From: JAXLYE01 sp046351595
Lineage (GTDB): Bacteria > Myxococcota_A > Polyangia > Palsa-1104 > JAEUJZ01
Direction: 5' to 3'
NCBI GenBank assembly: GCA_046351595.1
Contig: JAXLYE010000011.1
Location: 124,001 to 188,000 of the forward strand
Length of the DNA stretch: 64,000 nt
Shown in pieces: positions 8,838 through 18,023 of this stretch. The translations under genes were made by a program, and so were the position numbers. Numbering within the stretch: position 1 is the first letter of the stretch; the number at the start of each line of letters is the position of its first letter. The notes beneath the pieces are model-generated. The model saw only the letters and a list, made by a program, of their open reading frames with translations. It was not told the origin of the DNA and did not search any database.

Positions 8838-10709
8838 ATGCGCCCCGAGGAGTGGATCGGTCGAATCCTTGCCCGAACCTATCTGATAGAAGAGCTCCTG
8901 GGGTCAGGAGGCATGGGGGCTGTATATCGAGCTCGTCAATTGCGCACAGGCGGCCTTGTAGCGGTCAAGGTCCTGAAGCCAGAGGCCGCTAGCGAGGTCG
9001 AGATCCTGCGACGCTTTCGCACCGAGGCGCAGGTCATCGCGGGACTGCGCCATCCACATATCGTCCAGGTCATCGATTTCCATGAAGAGGGAGGCAGCGC
9101 GGCGCCCTTCCTGGTCATGGATCTCCTCGAGGGCGAGGATCTGCACACGCGCCTGCGCAAAACGGGCCGACTCTCCTATGAGGCTGCCTGCAAGCTTATC
9201 ATGGAGGTCGCAAGCGCCCTGCAGGCCGCGCACAATCGCGATATCGTTCATCGTGATATAAAGCCGCAAAATCTGTTCATTCATCGCCAGGCTTCGGTCA
9301 GCGGGGATGATGAAATTTATAAGGTCGTCGACTTCGGCATATCGAAGATTCAGAGCGTCTCGCGCCGCACCCCGACGCTTACCGTGATCGGCACCCCGCA
9401 CTATATGGCGCCCGAAGCGACATTGCCCAAGAGCGATGCCATCGATGGCCGCACAGACCAGTTCTCGCTCGGGGTCGTCTTGTATCGGGCGCTATCCGGC
9501 CGTGCGCCTTTTGACGGTCCAGACTCCCTGGGCGTCCTCTATCAAGTAATCCACAGCGAGCCGGAGCCGCTCGAACAGATCGTCTCGGATGTTCCCGCGC
9601 ATGCGATCCGCGCGATTGAGCGCTCCATGCGAAAAGACAAGGCCGCACGGTTCCCCTCGGTCGTGGAGTTTGCTCACGCCTTCGTCGGGCTCCCTCGTAG
9701 CTCCCGGACCGACTGGAAGCCGGTGCCTGCGCTGCAGCCGGTCAGCGCCGAGACCGTCCGGCTCGTGCGCACCGCGGTCCCGCTGCAGCCGGCCGCGCCG
9801 ACGCACCTGTCGCTAGCCTCGCTGCACCTGGAGGTCGATGTCGAGCCTGCGCGGCTGACCCCGAACTCGCTGTCGAGCAGCACGGGGCAGACCAACCCCA
9901 AGCCCGCGTCGGCGGGTGTCTCTCTGGCTCGCGTGTCCATCCCGCTGGTTGCGGTCGCCGTGTGCGGCATCGCCGCCTGGCTGATCGTGTCGTCCTCGCA
10001 GAAGGTCTCGCTGCAGCCTGCGATCAGCTCGCCGCCCGTCTTGCCCCCGCAGCCGCTCGTGATCCCGCTGGCGCCGCCCGAGCGAGGGCCAGCGGTGGCG
10101 CGGAAGGAAGAATCGCGCGCGCTCGCAGCGACGAGCGTCTCCGGCAGCAGCGCATCCGGCGAGGCGGGAGCCCGCGCGCCCGTGCCGGTGCACAAGGCGC
10201 CTGTATCCAGGCTGCCGGCTCGCCGCGACCCTGCACCGCCGGAGCCGAGAGAAGCAGTCGCGCTGGGTGCCCCGCCCAGTGAGGCGGAAGCCGGCGAAGC
10301 GGGCCCGCGCGAGCAGGCGCCAGAGCCGGCCGAATCCGTGTCGCCAGGCGCTGCGGATCCGGCGGCAGCGGACCAGCCCACGCCGCCCAGGAAGCACCTC
10401 GGAGACGAGTGCCGCGTGCCGCAGCTCATCTCGTTTTCGCCTCCCGAGACAGCCCTGATCAAGAGCCTGCAGGGGGTCCTGCGCAAAGAGAGGATATGCC
10501 TATGGACTGGCCAGTCGCTGACGTTCTACCGAAACCAGCTGGACCGCGCGCGCTTTGTAGTGCCAGCCCATATCCCCACGCAGCTCCGCGAGGATCAGAT
10601 CAAGGCGGTGCTCGACTGGCTGCACAAGCCCGGACACGTCCCTGGTGGCGTCAGACAGATACGGGTCGACGGACTCCGCTCGTCCGCCTCTTCCGCGCCC
10701 TCACCTTGA
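8838..10709 (+). CDS. Transmembrane Ser/Thr protein kinase (Hanks type)
   Basis: 623 residues. The kinase domain covers about residues 14-285 with all expected elements: G-S-G-G-M-G (22-27), catalytic Lys44, the catalytic loop H-R-D-I-K-P-Q-N (138-145), DFG (165-167), G-T-P-H-Y-M-A-P-E and D-x-F-S-L-G. A linker leads to a single membrane helix (about 367-386) and a Pro/Ala/Glu-rich outer region with a small folded C-terminus. This is the bacterial PknB-like layout with an extracytoplasmic tail. It heads a run of same-strand genes for exported proteins, so it may signal for envelope proteins encoded downstream; that is inference. Confidence 0.9.
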   Translation: MRPEEWIGRILARTYLIEELLGSGGMGAVYRARQLRTGGLVAVKVLKPEAASEVEILRRFRTEAQVIAGLRHPHIVQVIDFHEEGGSAAPFLVMDLLEGEDLHTRLRKTGRLSYEAACKLIMEVASALQAAHNRDIVHRDIKPQNLFIHRQASVSGDDEIYKVVDFGISKIQSVSRRTPTLTVIGTPHYMAPEATLPKSDAIDGRTDQFSLGVVLYRALSGRAPFDGPDSLGVLYQVIHSEPEPLEQIVSDVPAHAIRAIERSMRKDKAARFPSVVEFAHAFVGLPRSSRTDWKPVPALQPVSAETVRLVRTAVPLQPAAPTHLSLASLHLEVDVEPARLTPNSLSSSTGQTNPKPASAGVSLARVSIPLVAVAVCGIAAWLIVSSSQKVSLQPAISSPPVLPPQPLVIPLAPPERGPAVARKEESRALAATSVSGSSASGEAGARAPVPVHKAPVSRLPARRDPAPPEPREAVALGAPPSEAEAGEAGPREQAPEPAESVSPGAADPAAADQPTPPRKHLGDECRVPQLISFSPPETALIKSLQGVLRKERICLWTGQSLTFYRNQLDRARFVVPAHIPTQLREDQIKAVLDWLHKPGHVPGGVRQIRVDGLRSSASSAPSP

Positions 10710-11536
10710 CGCTGTTCGTCGGCCCGGTGCTGGCGTCCTGCGGCTCTCTGGATGCCCGCAGCGGCCGGCTCAAGCAGCCCATCGAGAGTCTGGATCAGTG
10801 CCTGCGCTCGCGCGGGGAGTGTCTCGCCCAGCTCTGGAATCAGGTCCAGGGGCTGCTCGGCCTGGTCAACTATCAGCAGCGCCACAAGTTCGCAGAGCTG
10901 CAGGCGCAGGTCGACTGGCTGATGTGCCCGGACGAGAGCGTCCGCAACTTCATCAGCCGCTGCGCCCTCGACCCGAGCAGCGGCGGGAGCTGCGACGGTG
11001 TGGATACGCGCGAGATCGTCCGGCAGCTCGATCGATACCCTCACAAGATGCTCTACTACCCGCTGCTCAACCAGAGCTCGGCGATGAATCCGGATGCGGC
11101 GCGAGCGCAGGTCAGGAGCCATGTCCGGGCGCTCGGCGCAGCGCGGCTGGACCAGCTGAAGAAGTGGGCGCGCGACCGACGGCTGACGGACAAGACCAGC
11201 CTGCTGGTCATGTTCATGCCCTACAGTCGCCGGGGCAAGGCGAGCGCCTCGACCGAGGCCAGCGAAGAGGCCGGGCGCGTGGCCGCGGAAGTCCGGCGCT
11301 ACTTTCTGGACGAGCTGCTCCTGGAGGCGCACGACCCCGCGGATCTGGCGAGGGTGCAGCGGCTCTTTCCCCGCGAAGTCGGCTGCTTCGAACGGAACAC
11401 GACGCTCCGCTCCTACCTGAACCGCCCGGAGAACCTGCCGATCGGGAACGAGCCGAAAGAGGGACAGCCGCGTACGGTCATCTGGCTGTTTCTGCTCGAC
11501 TGCGCCCCGCCCAGGCCCGAGAAGCAAGGGAGCTGA
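10502..11536 (+). CDS. Predicted lipoprotein of unknown function
   Basis: The frame is open from 10409 and the start is uncertain. The hydrophobic segment and lipobox (V-L-A-S-C) are encoded around 10690-10740, just past the end of the kinase gene, yet no standard start codon lies at a normal distance before them. The ATG at 10502 has GAGAGG 8 nt upstream but would leave about 80 residues before the lipobox. The mature part (about 265 residues) is mainly helical, with several Cys and no motif recognised. It overlaps the kinase gene and is followed after 6 nt by the thioredoxin-like gene, so it probably belongs to that operon. Confidence 0.6.
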   Translation: MDWPVADVLPKPAGPRALCSASPYPHAAPRGSDQGGARLAAQARTRPWWRQTDTGRRTPLVRLFRALTLTLFVGPVLASCGSLDARSGRLKQPIESLDQCLRSRGECLAQLWNQVQGLLGLVNYQQRHKFAELQAQVDWLMCPDESVRNFISRCALDPSSGGSCDGVDTREIVRQLDRYPHKMLYYPLLNQSSAMNPDAARAQVRSHVRALGAARLDQLKKWARDRRLTDKTSLLVMFMPYSRRGKASASTEASEEAGRVAAEVRRYFLDELLLEAHDPADLARVQRLFPREVGCFERNTTLRSYLNRPENLPIGNEPKEGQPRTVIWLFLLDCAPPRPEKQGS

Positions 11537-11542
11537 CCGCCG

Positions 11543-12157
11543 ATGCGCCGCCGTCAAGCGCGGGCCGCGCTGGGCTCCCTCTTGAGCCTGTTGACCCTCT
11601 GGAGGGCGCCGGTAGCTCAGGCCGCGGACACAGAGTGCGCCAGCTACCGGCGCAACGTCATCACCCAGCAGCGGCTGTTCACCCAGCAGATCGACCGCCG
11701 GCTCTTCTCGTCCATCGGCGTCTGGGACAACCTGCGCAAGGGCTGGCAGCCGCTGCTGAACCAGCAGCCCATCGCACCGCGGGCGCGTGTGGTCGTCGTG
11801 AACCTGTGGTCCCATTACTGTCAGCCCTGCATCCGCGAGCTGCCGACGCTGCTGTCGGCGCTGCGGGACGCCAGCCTGGGGCGCAGCGCCGAGGTGCAGC
11901 TGCTGCTGCTTGCCGAGGACACAACCAGCCAGGACATGGAGAGTTTCCTGGCCCGGAATCCGTCGCTGCCCCGAGAGGGCTACTATAACGACACAGGGGG
12001 CGAGATTCGTCGTGAGCTTGGCGCAGGGACGCAGCTGCCCATGACCCTGCTGCTCGATCGGGATCTGGTCGTGCGCTACGCCGTGGTCGGGGCGGTTGAA
12101 GACTTCGGGGAACTGAAGGATCAGGTCGATCGCTTGCTCAGGGTCCGACGACAGTGA
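11543..12157 (+). CDS. TlpA-like thioredoxin-fold protein, exported
   Basis: 204 residues with a Sec-type signal peptide ending about residue 28 (A-Q-A-A). The mature domain has the TlpA/ResA pattern: V-V-V-N-L-W-S followed by a C-Q-P-C active-site pair, then R-E-L-P. A cis-Pro region (T-Q-L-P-M-T-L-L-L-D) and a final E-D-F-G segment follow. Such proteins reduce or exchange disulfides outside the cytoplasm, which suits the Cys-rich exported proteins encoded around it. It lies 6 nt after the lipoprotein gene and 16 nt before the next gene. The exact substrate cannot be told. Confidence 0.8.
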   Translation: MRRRQARAALGSLLSLLTLWRAPVAQAADTECASYRRNVITQQRLFTQQIDRRLFSSIGVWDNLRKGWQPLLNQQPIAPRARVVVVNLWSHYCQPCIRELPTLLSALRDASLGRSAEVQLLLLAEDTTSQDMESFLARNPSLPREGYYNDTGGEIRRELGAGTQLPMTLLLDRDLVVRYAVVGAVEDFGELKDQVDRLLRVRRQ

Positions 12158-12173
12158 TCAGCAAGGATGCCGA

Positions 12174-13235
12174 ATGGTTGCTCGACCGCTCTTGTTCCGG
12201 ATTGCTCCCTGCGTAGTCGTCCTGCTGGCGACACCGGCTGCTGGCCAGCCGCCCGCAGCGCCCGCGCTCCGCTGCGATCCGTGGCTGCCTGCCAAGGAGC
12301 CGATCTATCTTTGGGGGGTCCAGCGCAGCTGTGAGATCGACCCGCAGGCCACGCGCGACGTCCTGACCGAGGCGACCGTCGCGTATCACCGCGCGCTCAG
12401 GGCGGTGCGGCCGCAGGGACCGCTCGCGGCTCCTGGCTGTACCGGCGCGGCCTGCATCGAGGCGCTGCGGCAGCAGCCAGGCTGCCAGGACACGCTGACG
12501 CAGGGCAGCGTCCTCGGCGCACGCATCGACGAGGAGGGCGCTGGGGCCGTCGCCCGCATCCTGGTCTGGCGCCACGACCTCGATACGGGACAGACCTGGG
12601 AGTACGCGCTGGATCCGCGCGTGTGTCTGGCAGGAGTCTGCGGCGACGGCCGCTTCGCCGACCAGGACATCAAGCGGCTGCGCCCGTCGCAGCGAGTCGC
12701 GGTCGCGCTCGGCCGGCTCATGCAGGCGCGCATCGACAATGACTTCCGCAGCTGCATGGCCGGCTGTCAGCCACCGGGCACGGCCGAGGCGTGCCTGCCG
12801 CCGCCGCATGCGGAGTGCGCGGCGGCGGCTCCTGCCCTGGCCGCGCCGCCCGAGGGCGAGCCCAGACCGGCGGCGTTCCCGGTCGAGCCTCCGGCGCCAG
12901 CCCGCGCCGGCCGCACGGCGCTGGCGTTTGGTTTTGCCGCCAGCGCCGTGACCCTCATCACGCTGGGCGCCTTGACCGCTTCGCCGCTGGCCGACCGCAC
13001 GCTGTGCGCAACCGGCACGGACTGCGGCACAGGCTGGCCAGCCAAGAGCGTCTTCGTCGGCGGTCTCTGGATCGCCGGCGGCGCTGCGCTGGTGAGCGGC
13101 GCAGGGCTCGTTGCGGTACTGGGATATGACCATCACTGGCAGAAACAACAGGCCGCGTCGAAGCTGCGCTTGACGCATGAGGACCCCAAGGCCATGCTAG
13201 CGACCTCTTCCTCTTGCCTCGTCATCGTGCCATGA
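12174..13235 (+). CDS. Exported protein with C-terminal membrane hairpin
   Basis: 353 residues. It has an N-terminal signal sequence (cleavage likely after about residue 24), a Cys-containing outer region of about 190 residues (including D-P-W-L-P and C-T-G-A-A-C), an Ala/Pro linker, and two hydrophobic helices at about 245-265 and 290-315 joined by a short Cys loop. The same 'linker plus two helices with a Cys loop' ending is seen in the coiled-coil protein at 13945, suggesting related anchoring modules. The family is not recognised. Its stop overlaps the start of the next gene (ATGA), indicating translational coupling. Confidence 0.65.
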   Translation: MVARPLLFRIAPCVVVLLATPAAGQPPAAPALRCDPWLPAKEPIYLWGVQRSCEIDPQATRDVLTEATVAYHRALRAVRPQGPLAAPGCTGAACIEALRQQPGCQDTLTQGSVLGARIDEEGAGAVARILVWRHDLDTGQTWEYALDPRVCLAGVCGDGRFADQDIKRLRPSQRVAVALGRLMQARIDNDFRSCMAGCQPPGTAEACLPPPHAECAAAAPALAAPPEGEPRPAAFPVEPPAPARAGRTALAFGFAASAVTLITLGALTASPLADRTLCATGTDCGTGWPAKSVFVGGLWIAGGAALVSGAGLVAVLGYDHHWQKQQAASKLRLTHEDPKAMLATSSSCLVIVP

Positions 13236-13900
13236 ATTCGCGAGCCCGCCATAGCGGCATCTGCCTTCTGGCCCTCCCCACGCTGTGCGGTTGTCTCTAT
13301 TTCGTTGATGAGATGTCGACAGGGGACATGCATCATACCGACTTACGGCAGTCCGACGAACTACGGTCAGACCTGCTCGCTCCGGATGTCGCGCTCGATA
13401 TGTGTCCAACGGAGACCCGGGGAATCAGCTGCTGGGACTTTCGACAAGGGAAATACGAGTCGTCATATGAAGGCATGTGGGAAAACAAGACTATGTTTCT
13501 CTGGAGCTTTCCACGTGCAGCAGACATGGGTCCGTGGCCTCTGAGAAGCCCGTCAATAGACGGCATGAAAACGTCTGTAGTGATATCGCCAAGCATTAAA
13601 ATCACGAACCGTGCTGTTACTGGACTTCATTTGAGAGTTGCACAGGATTTGAGGCCAGGCGGAAGTGCAAATGCTGAAATCATCGCGTCCACTTCTAAAA
13701 CTCAACAGACTTACGTCTTTCGCCGAGATACTCAACATGGTGCTTTCGAGAAGACATGGATAAAGGGAGTGGAAGAGGACGTTCGGTTTCAATTTTCTCT
13801 GACGGTAGATGCGGGACCTTCATTGCCTGTCGGAGCATGGCAGATTCAAAAGGTAGAAATCATCCCGTTATGCAATACCACACCGTGCAAATTTAAGTGA
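13232..13900 (+). CDS. CWDF-type lipoprotein of unknown function
   Basis: 222 residues from the ATG at 13232, which overlaps the previous stop as ATGA. The signal sequence ends in a lipobox (L-C-G-C). The mature protein starts with an acidic linker and then S-C-W-D-F-R, and ends with G-x-W-Q-I-Q-K-V-E-I-I-P. The pattern C-W-D-F-R ... V-W-R-V-E-R-V-D-V-I-P recurs in the lipoprotein at 15352, so the two are paralogues flanking the coiled-coil gene. The fold looks all-beta (jelly-roll-like), perhaps carbohydrate-binding. The gene is clearly lower in GC than its neighbours, a hint of separate origin. Confidence 0.65.
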   Translation: MNSRARHSGICLLALPTLCGCLYFVDEMSTGDMHHTDLRQSDELRSDLLAPDVALDMCPTETRGISCWDFRQGKYESSYEGMWENKTMFLWSFPRAADMGPWPLRSPSIDGMKTSVVISPSIKITNRAVTGLHLRVAQDLRPGGSANAEIIASTSKTQQTYVFRRDTQHGAFEKTWIKGVEEDVRFQFSLTVDAGPSLPVGAWQIQKVEIIPLCNTTPCKFK

Positions 13901-13944
13901 GGCCTGTGTTCGATGCAGCCACAGACCGGCCATGCGAGGGCAAG

Positions 13945-15300
13945 ATGACGAGCAGACGAGCCTGTAGCGGACTCCTCCTGGGCCTGTCTCTGATAGCTAC
14001 TCCATCCGTCGCCGCGGAGGCGGACCGGTGTCCTGCCGTTGCTGCAGGCTTCCCGCAGATCTTCATCGCCTTATACAGCGCAAAGCCGGGACTGGTAGAC
14101 CCCAACAAGACGGTGACGGCGCTCGGTCCGGCAGGGTGCAAGGCGGTGTGGACCAGCCCCAGACGTAACACCCTCAATGAGAATACCCAGATCGACAGCA
14201 ATGATACGCTTTTGTATAAGTGGCAAGACAATAAGCAAATCGAGCGCCAATCGAAGCTACGAGACCTGGCCGTCAGGGCTCTCAAGAGCAGGGCGTCAAG
14301 CAATACAAAATCCCCGGAAAAATATGCAATAATTTCCTTATTGGTTAGTGAATCTTCGGACGGTGGTTATAAGATCAATTATCTTACGCAGGTATTTTCC
14401 CTTTTGGATGGGACGGTCCGTGGCAGCCGGCTATCTGGTGAAAAAGAGGAGACGTGTCCGAAGGGAAGCTACGAGCAGGCAGCGGTCGTTGAGCCCGCGT
14501 GCCTGCAGAAGATCCTGACGGACGCGGTGGCCGGCGCGCCGACGCTCGACGGCCCGGCCCAGCCGCCGAGCAGGCCCCCGGTCGAGACCGAGTCCGCGCC
14601 CGAGAGAGCAAAGGCGGAGGCGGAGGCGATAGTAAGACAGGCACGTTCTGAGGCCGAAAATATTAGACAGAAAGCAACTAGTGAAGCTGAGCAGACGCGA
14701 CAAAAAGCAAATAGTGATGCCGAGCAGACGCGACAAAAAGCAAGCATTGAAGCCGCGCAAGAAAAAAAGCGCATTGTGAATGATGCGCAGCTCCTCTATC
14801 AAATCGCCTCCGGCAGTTATCGGCAGCTGGTTGACTCGGCCAAGCAGCTTTACGACGATGTGGAGAGGATCGATCGATATCGTAGCCAGACCCGGAAGAC
14901 GGTATATGGGGTGTTGGGGGCCCTGTCCGGCGCCGGCCTGTTGACCACAGGCCTGCTGGTCGGGCTCAACGAGACCCGCTTCGGAACCCAGGATCTGGGG
15001 CTCGGCTGCGGAGCGATGCAGGACCTGAGCTGCGGCACGATCGATCACAAGCTCAACTCCGGTGTCTGGCTCTCGGTCGGCGCGACGGGCGCGGTCGTGG
15101 CCGGAGGGATCATCTTTGCCCTCTTGGACCGTAGAGAACGGAAACATCAGGAACGGATGCGCAGGGCAGTGGCAGCGCCGGCCGAGGCTGCGCCGCCCGC
15201 GAGCGAGCCCGTGATCGGACCGCCGGCGCCCGCACCGCCGGCCCCCTCGCCGACGCCCCTCTCCTCGCCGCCGCAAGCGACGTCCCGACGGTCCCTCTAG
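13945..15300 (+). CDS. Exported coiled-coil protein with membrane hairpin
   Basis: 451 residues from the ATG at 13945 (GAGGG upstream); the frame is open further upstream, but this start gives a clean signal peptide ending near V-A-A. A roughly 150-residue outer domain is followed by a charged coiled coil with near-perfect repeats of A-E-Q-T-R-Q-K-A (about 210-270). Two hydrophobic segments (about 320-340 and 375-395) follow, with a Cys-containing loop, and a Pro-rich tail. The architecture suggests an envelope-anchored structural or secretion-related component, but no family is recognised. It lies between the two CWDF lipoprotein genes on the same strand. Confidence 0.65.
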   Translation: MTSRRACSGLLLGLSLIATPSVAAEADRCPAVAAGFPQIFIALYSAKPGLVDPNKTVTALGPAGCKAVWTSPRRNTLNENTQIDSNDTLLYKWQDNKQIERQSKLRDLAVRALKSRASSNTKSPEKYAIISLLVSESSDGGYKINYLTQVFSLLDGTVRGSRLSGEKEETCPKGSYEQAAVVEPACLQKILTDAVAGAPTLDGPAQPPSRPPVETESAPERAKAEAEAIVRQARSEAENIRQKATSEAEQTRQKANSDAEQTRQKASIEAAQEKKRIVNDAQLLYQIASGSYRQLVDSAKQLYDDVERIDRYRSQTRKTVYGVLGALSGAGLLTTGLLVGLNETRFGTQDLGLGCGAMQDLSCGTIDHKLNSGVWLSVGATGAVVAGGIIFALLDRRERKHQERMRRAVAAPAEAAPPASEPVIGPPAPAPPAPSPTPLSSPPQATSRRSL

Positions 15301-15351
15301 AATCTGCACGGACACATGGGCCCCAACTACCTCTTCGGCAAGGACGCTGTG

Positions 15352-15927
15352 ATGGTTCAGGTGCGGCGCGCTTCTCCCCTCTGGACCCTGCCCTTGCTGC
15401 TGCTCGCCTGCTGCGGCGTGGGCCACACGCCGCCGCCCCCTCCTGCGCCCGCTCCCGACTGCCCCTCCGGCGCGAAGTGCTGGGACTTCCGCAAGCTGAG
15501 CAGGGCCGCCCTTGTCGCCGACGGCTGGAGCTTCGTCGATCCCTGCTGGGACGTGTCGAGCAGCGCGCTGTCCACCCTGGGGTTTCCTTCCACGGGCTCG
15601 CCCGTCGGCGCGGACTGTCTGGCGCAGTCCCCGAAGCTCCCGGACTCGTCGACCGGGCGCTACACCCTCCGCATCCGTCACACCGTCAGCCAGATCAAAG
15701 ATCTGGAGAGCAATACCAAGGTCCTTTTGCAGGACGTGTCCGCGATGCGCAACGAGCTGGTGCTGGTTGTTCAGGAGGCCGACGGCAGCACGGAGTCGTC
15801 GGTGCCGCTTACGGTCCGCGCGGGAGCGAGCGCCAACCTGCAGCTGCTGCTGCACGCCGGCCGCAACGTAACGCTCGCGCCCGGCGTCTGGCGAGTCGAG
15901 CGGGTCGACGTCATCCCGGCTCCGTAG
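15352..15927 (+). CDS. CWDF-type lipoprotein, paralogue of the one at 13232
   Basis: 191 residues from the ATG at 15352 (AAGGA 7 nt upstream; the in-frame ATG at 15316 is less likely). The signal sequence ends in L-L-A-C-C, a lipobox. The mature part begins with a Pro stretch, then K-C-W-D-F-R, and ends V-W-R-V-E-R-V-D-V-I-P, matching its neighbour at 13232 in the same places. It is high in GC, unlike that neighbour. It is probably a beta-sandwich envelope protein; function unknown. Confidence 0.65.
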   Translation: MVQVRRASPLWTLPLLLLACCGVGHTPPPPPAPAPDCPSGAKCWDFRKLSRAALVADGWSFVDPCWDVSSSALSTLGFPSTGSPVGADCLAQSPKLPDSSTGRYTLRIRHTVSQIKDLESNTKVLLQDVSAMRNELVLVVQEADGSTESSVPLTVRAGASANLQLLLHAGRNVTLAPGVWRVERVDVIPAP

Positions 15928-16240
15928 CCGGGCGTGGAAGAAGTCGACGAGGAGCCCAAAGGGCAAGGCGCGGCGAGCACCGGAGCGGAGCGGCCCCCAT
16001 GGTTCCATGGCCGTGAGCACCGGAGCGCAGCTGCAACGCAGCCATTTGGGCCCGCAGCGGCTTTTGCCACGCCCTGGTAGCGCGCGCCGGCCTCGTGGTT
16101 CCGGCTGCGCGCCGTTCGAGCGGGAGCGCGGCGAGTTCACGGCGCTGGCCGCCCGCTATCTGCCCCGCCCGGCGAAGAACGACGCCTCTGAGCAGAGCCG
16201 GCGGGTGCGCGAGAAGCGCAAGCGCTGACTGAGCGCGACT
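15928..16240. other. Intergenic stretch without a clear gene
   Basis: About 310 bases between the last lipoprotein gene and the left att-like module. A 73-codon plus-strand frame (16007-16228) ends in a basic, helical tail and could be a gene remnant, but it has no ribosome-binding site or recognisable motif. Two near-identical 16-base words (GAGCACCGGAGCGSAG) occur about 45 bases apart near 15978 and 16023. Confidence 0.3.
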
Positions 16241-16246
16241 TACTCG

Positions 16247-16327
16247 GGAACTCGTCCGCAGCCCGTCTCCGTCGCTGTGCGGACGAATTCGTTTCCGCGC
16301 TCACTCGAGCGTGACATTCAGCCCGGT
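16247..16327 (+). repeat. Left copy of an 80-bp att-like module
   Basis: This segment is about 84% identical to 45588-45667. It contains an inverted repeat (AACTCGTCCGCA ... TGCGGACGAATT, 17 bases between the inner arms), then TTTCCGC, CTCACTCGA and a core GACATTCAGCCCGG. A further half-site (TGCGGACGGTT) lies at about 16388. Read on the minus strand, the core encodes the end of a protein tail (G-L-N-V-T-L-E-stop), as does the right copy. It is interpreted as a recombination site of the tyrosine recombinase at 44.2-45.4 kb; a repeated terminator hairpin is the alternative. Confidence 0.5.
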
Positions 16328-16476
16328 GAAGCCGCCCAGAGCCTGGCCCGTCGGTGAGAGGGGTCTTCAAATCGGCCGCGAAACGTGTGCGGACGGTTTG
16401 ATGGGCGGGCGTTGTGACGCCCCAATCCGCCCGCAGGGCGCGCCGAAGCCCGCTCGGCAGGACATAAGGAGTCATT

Positions 16477-17994
16477 CTATCTTCTCTCATCTGCGCACCT
16501 CCTGAAAAGGATCGCCATGTGCCGGCTGCCCTGCCCATAGGCGAGCTGCGTCACGCGCTCCCAGCCGCAGCCGCCCAGGAACGCCGCGAGCGCCTCGGGG
16601 TCGTAGCGCTTGAACAGCGGCAGTGTGAAGCAGCGCTCGGGGCGTGTGCTCGACTGCACCCGGGCCACGACCGAGAGCGCGTAGCTCCCGGGCAGCACGC
16701 CCTGCGTGTCCAGCGCGACGGTGAGATCGACCGCGCAAACCCCGCGGTCGGCACGCCAGAACGGCGTAGCCAGCCACTCGCGCAGCGGGGCCGGGACCGG
16801 CTGCTTGAGAAGACGCTCGCGACGCCGGATCTCGTCGGGCTTATCCGGCGGAGCGAGGGCGACTTCGACGTCGAGCAGCAGCAGATCACCCGGAGCTGAG
16901 CCCACGAGCCCGTGCCGCAGGAAGCGGGTCTCGGGGTCCAGCTCCGCCAGCGTGCCGCCCAGCAGCACGAAGAGCCGCTGCGGCCGCTCTGCATCCGCTG
17001 CAGCGAGCGGAGCGTGCCGCGCGAGCTGCACCAGATCCTCCGCCAGGAAACGAAGGCGGACCGCAGGATGCGTCCCGAGCGCCGCGACGGCGCGCTGGTG
17101 CGCCACGCACAGCAGCGGCAGGCTCTGGTCGATGAGCCACAGCTCGAGCTCCGGGCGGCGCAGGTGCTCGCTCAGCGCGTGTACCAGCCTCGTCTCGATG
17201 GTGCCCTCCCCTGCTCCGAGCGCCAGGATTTGCAGCCGGGCACCAAGCATCTGCTCGGCGATCTTCTGGGCCATGGCATCCAGCGGGAGGGCCGCACGCG
17301 GCTCACCCGCGGTCGCGCAGTGGTTCAGGTAGGCCAGGTACTCGATGGCATTGTGCGGGTCGACATAGGCCAGCTGCGCCGGCACATAGCCGCCCGGGCC
17401 ACGCAGCAGCCGATCCCGCTCGGTGACGAGGCGGAGCCAGTCGAAGTCGTCGGCCAGGAACCAGCGCGTGCGCTCGGGCGGTCCGTCTTCGATCCCCCCA
17501 GGCGACGAGAGCACGGGCGGCTCGGCCGCGCCTGCGAGCCCGGCCACGTCATCCCAGGTCAGGCCCAGCGGCGCTACGCCGACCAGCCGGATCAGCGTCG
17601 CACGGCTCGGCGGATGACGTGCCGTCTCGATGAACTTGATCGTGGCGTCGCTGAGCAGGGCCTTGCGGGCAAGCGCTCCCCGCGACAGCCCGGCCGCGTT
17701 CCGCCGATCGCGCAGGAGCTGGCCGAACGTCCGGAGCTGCGCGGGCGTCGGACCTTCGCTGCGAGCCGTCGAGGAAGGCGCGCGCTCCAGGGTCTCGAGC
17801 AGGCGCTGTACCTCGGCGAGGTGCGGGGTCCAGCGAGCCGCATCGTCAGCCGGTGCGGAGAGGGCGCGCAGCTCGTCGCAGAGCGCGCGAGCGTAATCAT
17901 AAGCGCGGCGCAGCCGGATGGACGCGCAGCGGCCGCGCAGCGGCACACGGCGCGGAGCCGGTGTCGCGCGGCTGGAATCTTTGCGGGAAGACAT
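16477..17994 (-). CDS. XRE-type HTH fused to EgtD-like methyltransferase
   Basis: 505 residues from the ATG at 17994, chosen for its GGAGG 5 nt upstream; the open frame extends further but in shadow-like Arg/Ala sequence. Residues about 90-155 form an XRE/Cro-like helix-turn-helix (F-G-Q-L-L-R-D-R-R, then S-D-A-T-I-K-F-I-E). The C-terminal half looks like an EgtD/histidine-methyltransferase-type SAM enzyme: Y-L-A-Y-L-N, a motif I region A-L-G-A-G-E-G, L-I-D-Q-S, and L-G-G-T-L-A-E-L-D. The combination suggests a DNA-bound regulator with SAM-dependent or SAM-sensing activity. It lies 29 nt after the membrane protein gene at 18024-18743, so they form one unit. Confidence 0.65.
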   Translation of the reverse strand: MSSRKDSSRATPAPRRVPLRGRCASIRLRRAYDYARALCDELRALSAPADDAARWTPHLAEVQRLLETLERAPSSTARSEGPTPAQLRTFGQLLRDRRNAAGLSRGALARKALLSDATIKFIETARHPPSRATLIRLVGVAPLGLTWDDVAGLAGAAEPPVLSSPGGIEDGPPERTRWFLADDFDWLRLVTERDRLLRGPGGYVPAQLAYVDPHNAIEYLAYLNHCATAGEPRAALPLDAMAQKIAEQMLGARLQILALGAGEGTIETRLVHALSEHLRRPELELWLIDQSLPLLCVAHQRAVAALGTHPAVRLRFLAEDLVQLARHAPLAAADAERPQRLFVLLGGTLAELDPETRFLRHGLVGSAPGDLLLLDVEVALAPPDKPDEIRRRERLLKQPVPAPLREWLATPFWRADRGVCAVDLTVALDTQGVLPGSYALSVVARVQSSTRPERCFTLPLFKRYDPEALAAFLGGCGWERVTQLAYGQGSRHMAILFRRCADERR

Positions 17995-18023
17995 GGGTGC
18001 CTCCAGAGTCGAGGGCCGTGCGA

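Noticed and set aside
16007..16228. A 73-residue plus-strand gene beside the left att-like module
   Set aside because: No ribosome-binding site or motif; it may be a gene remnant but cannot be supported.
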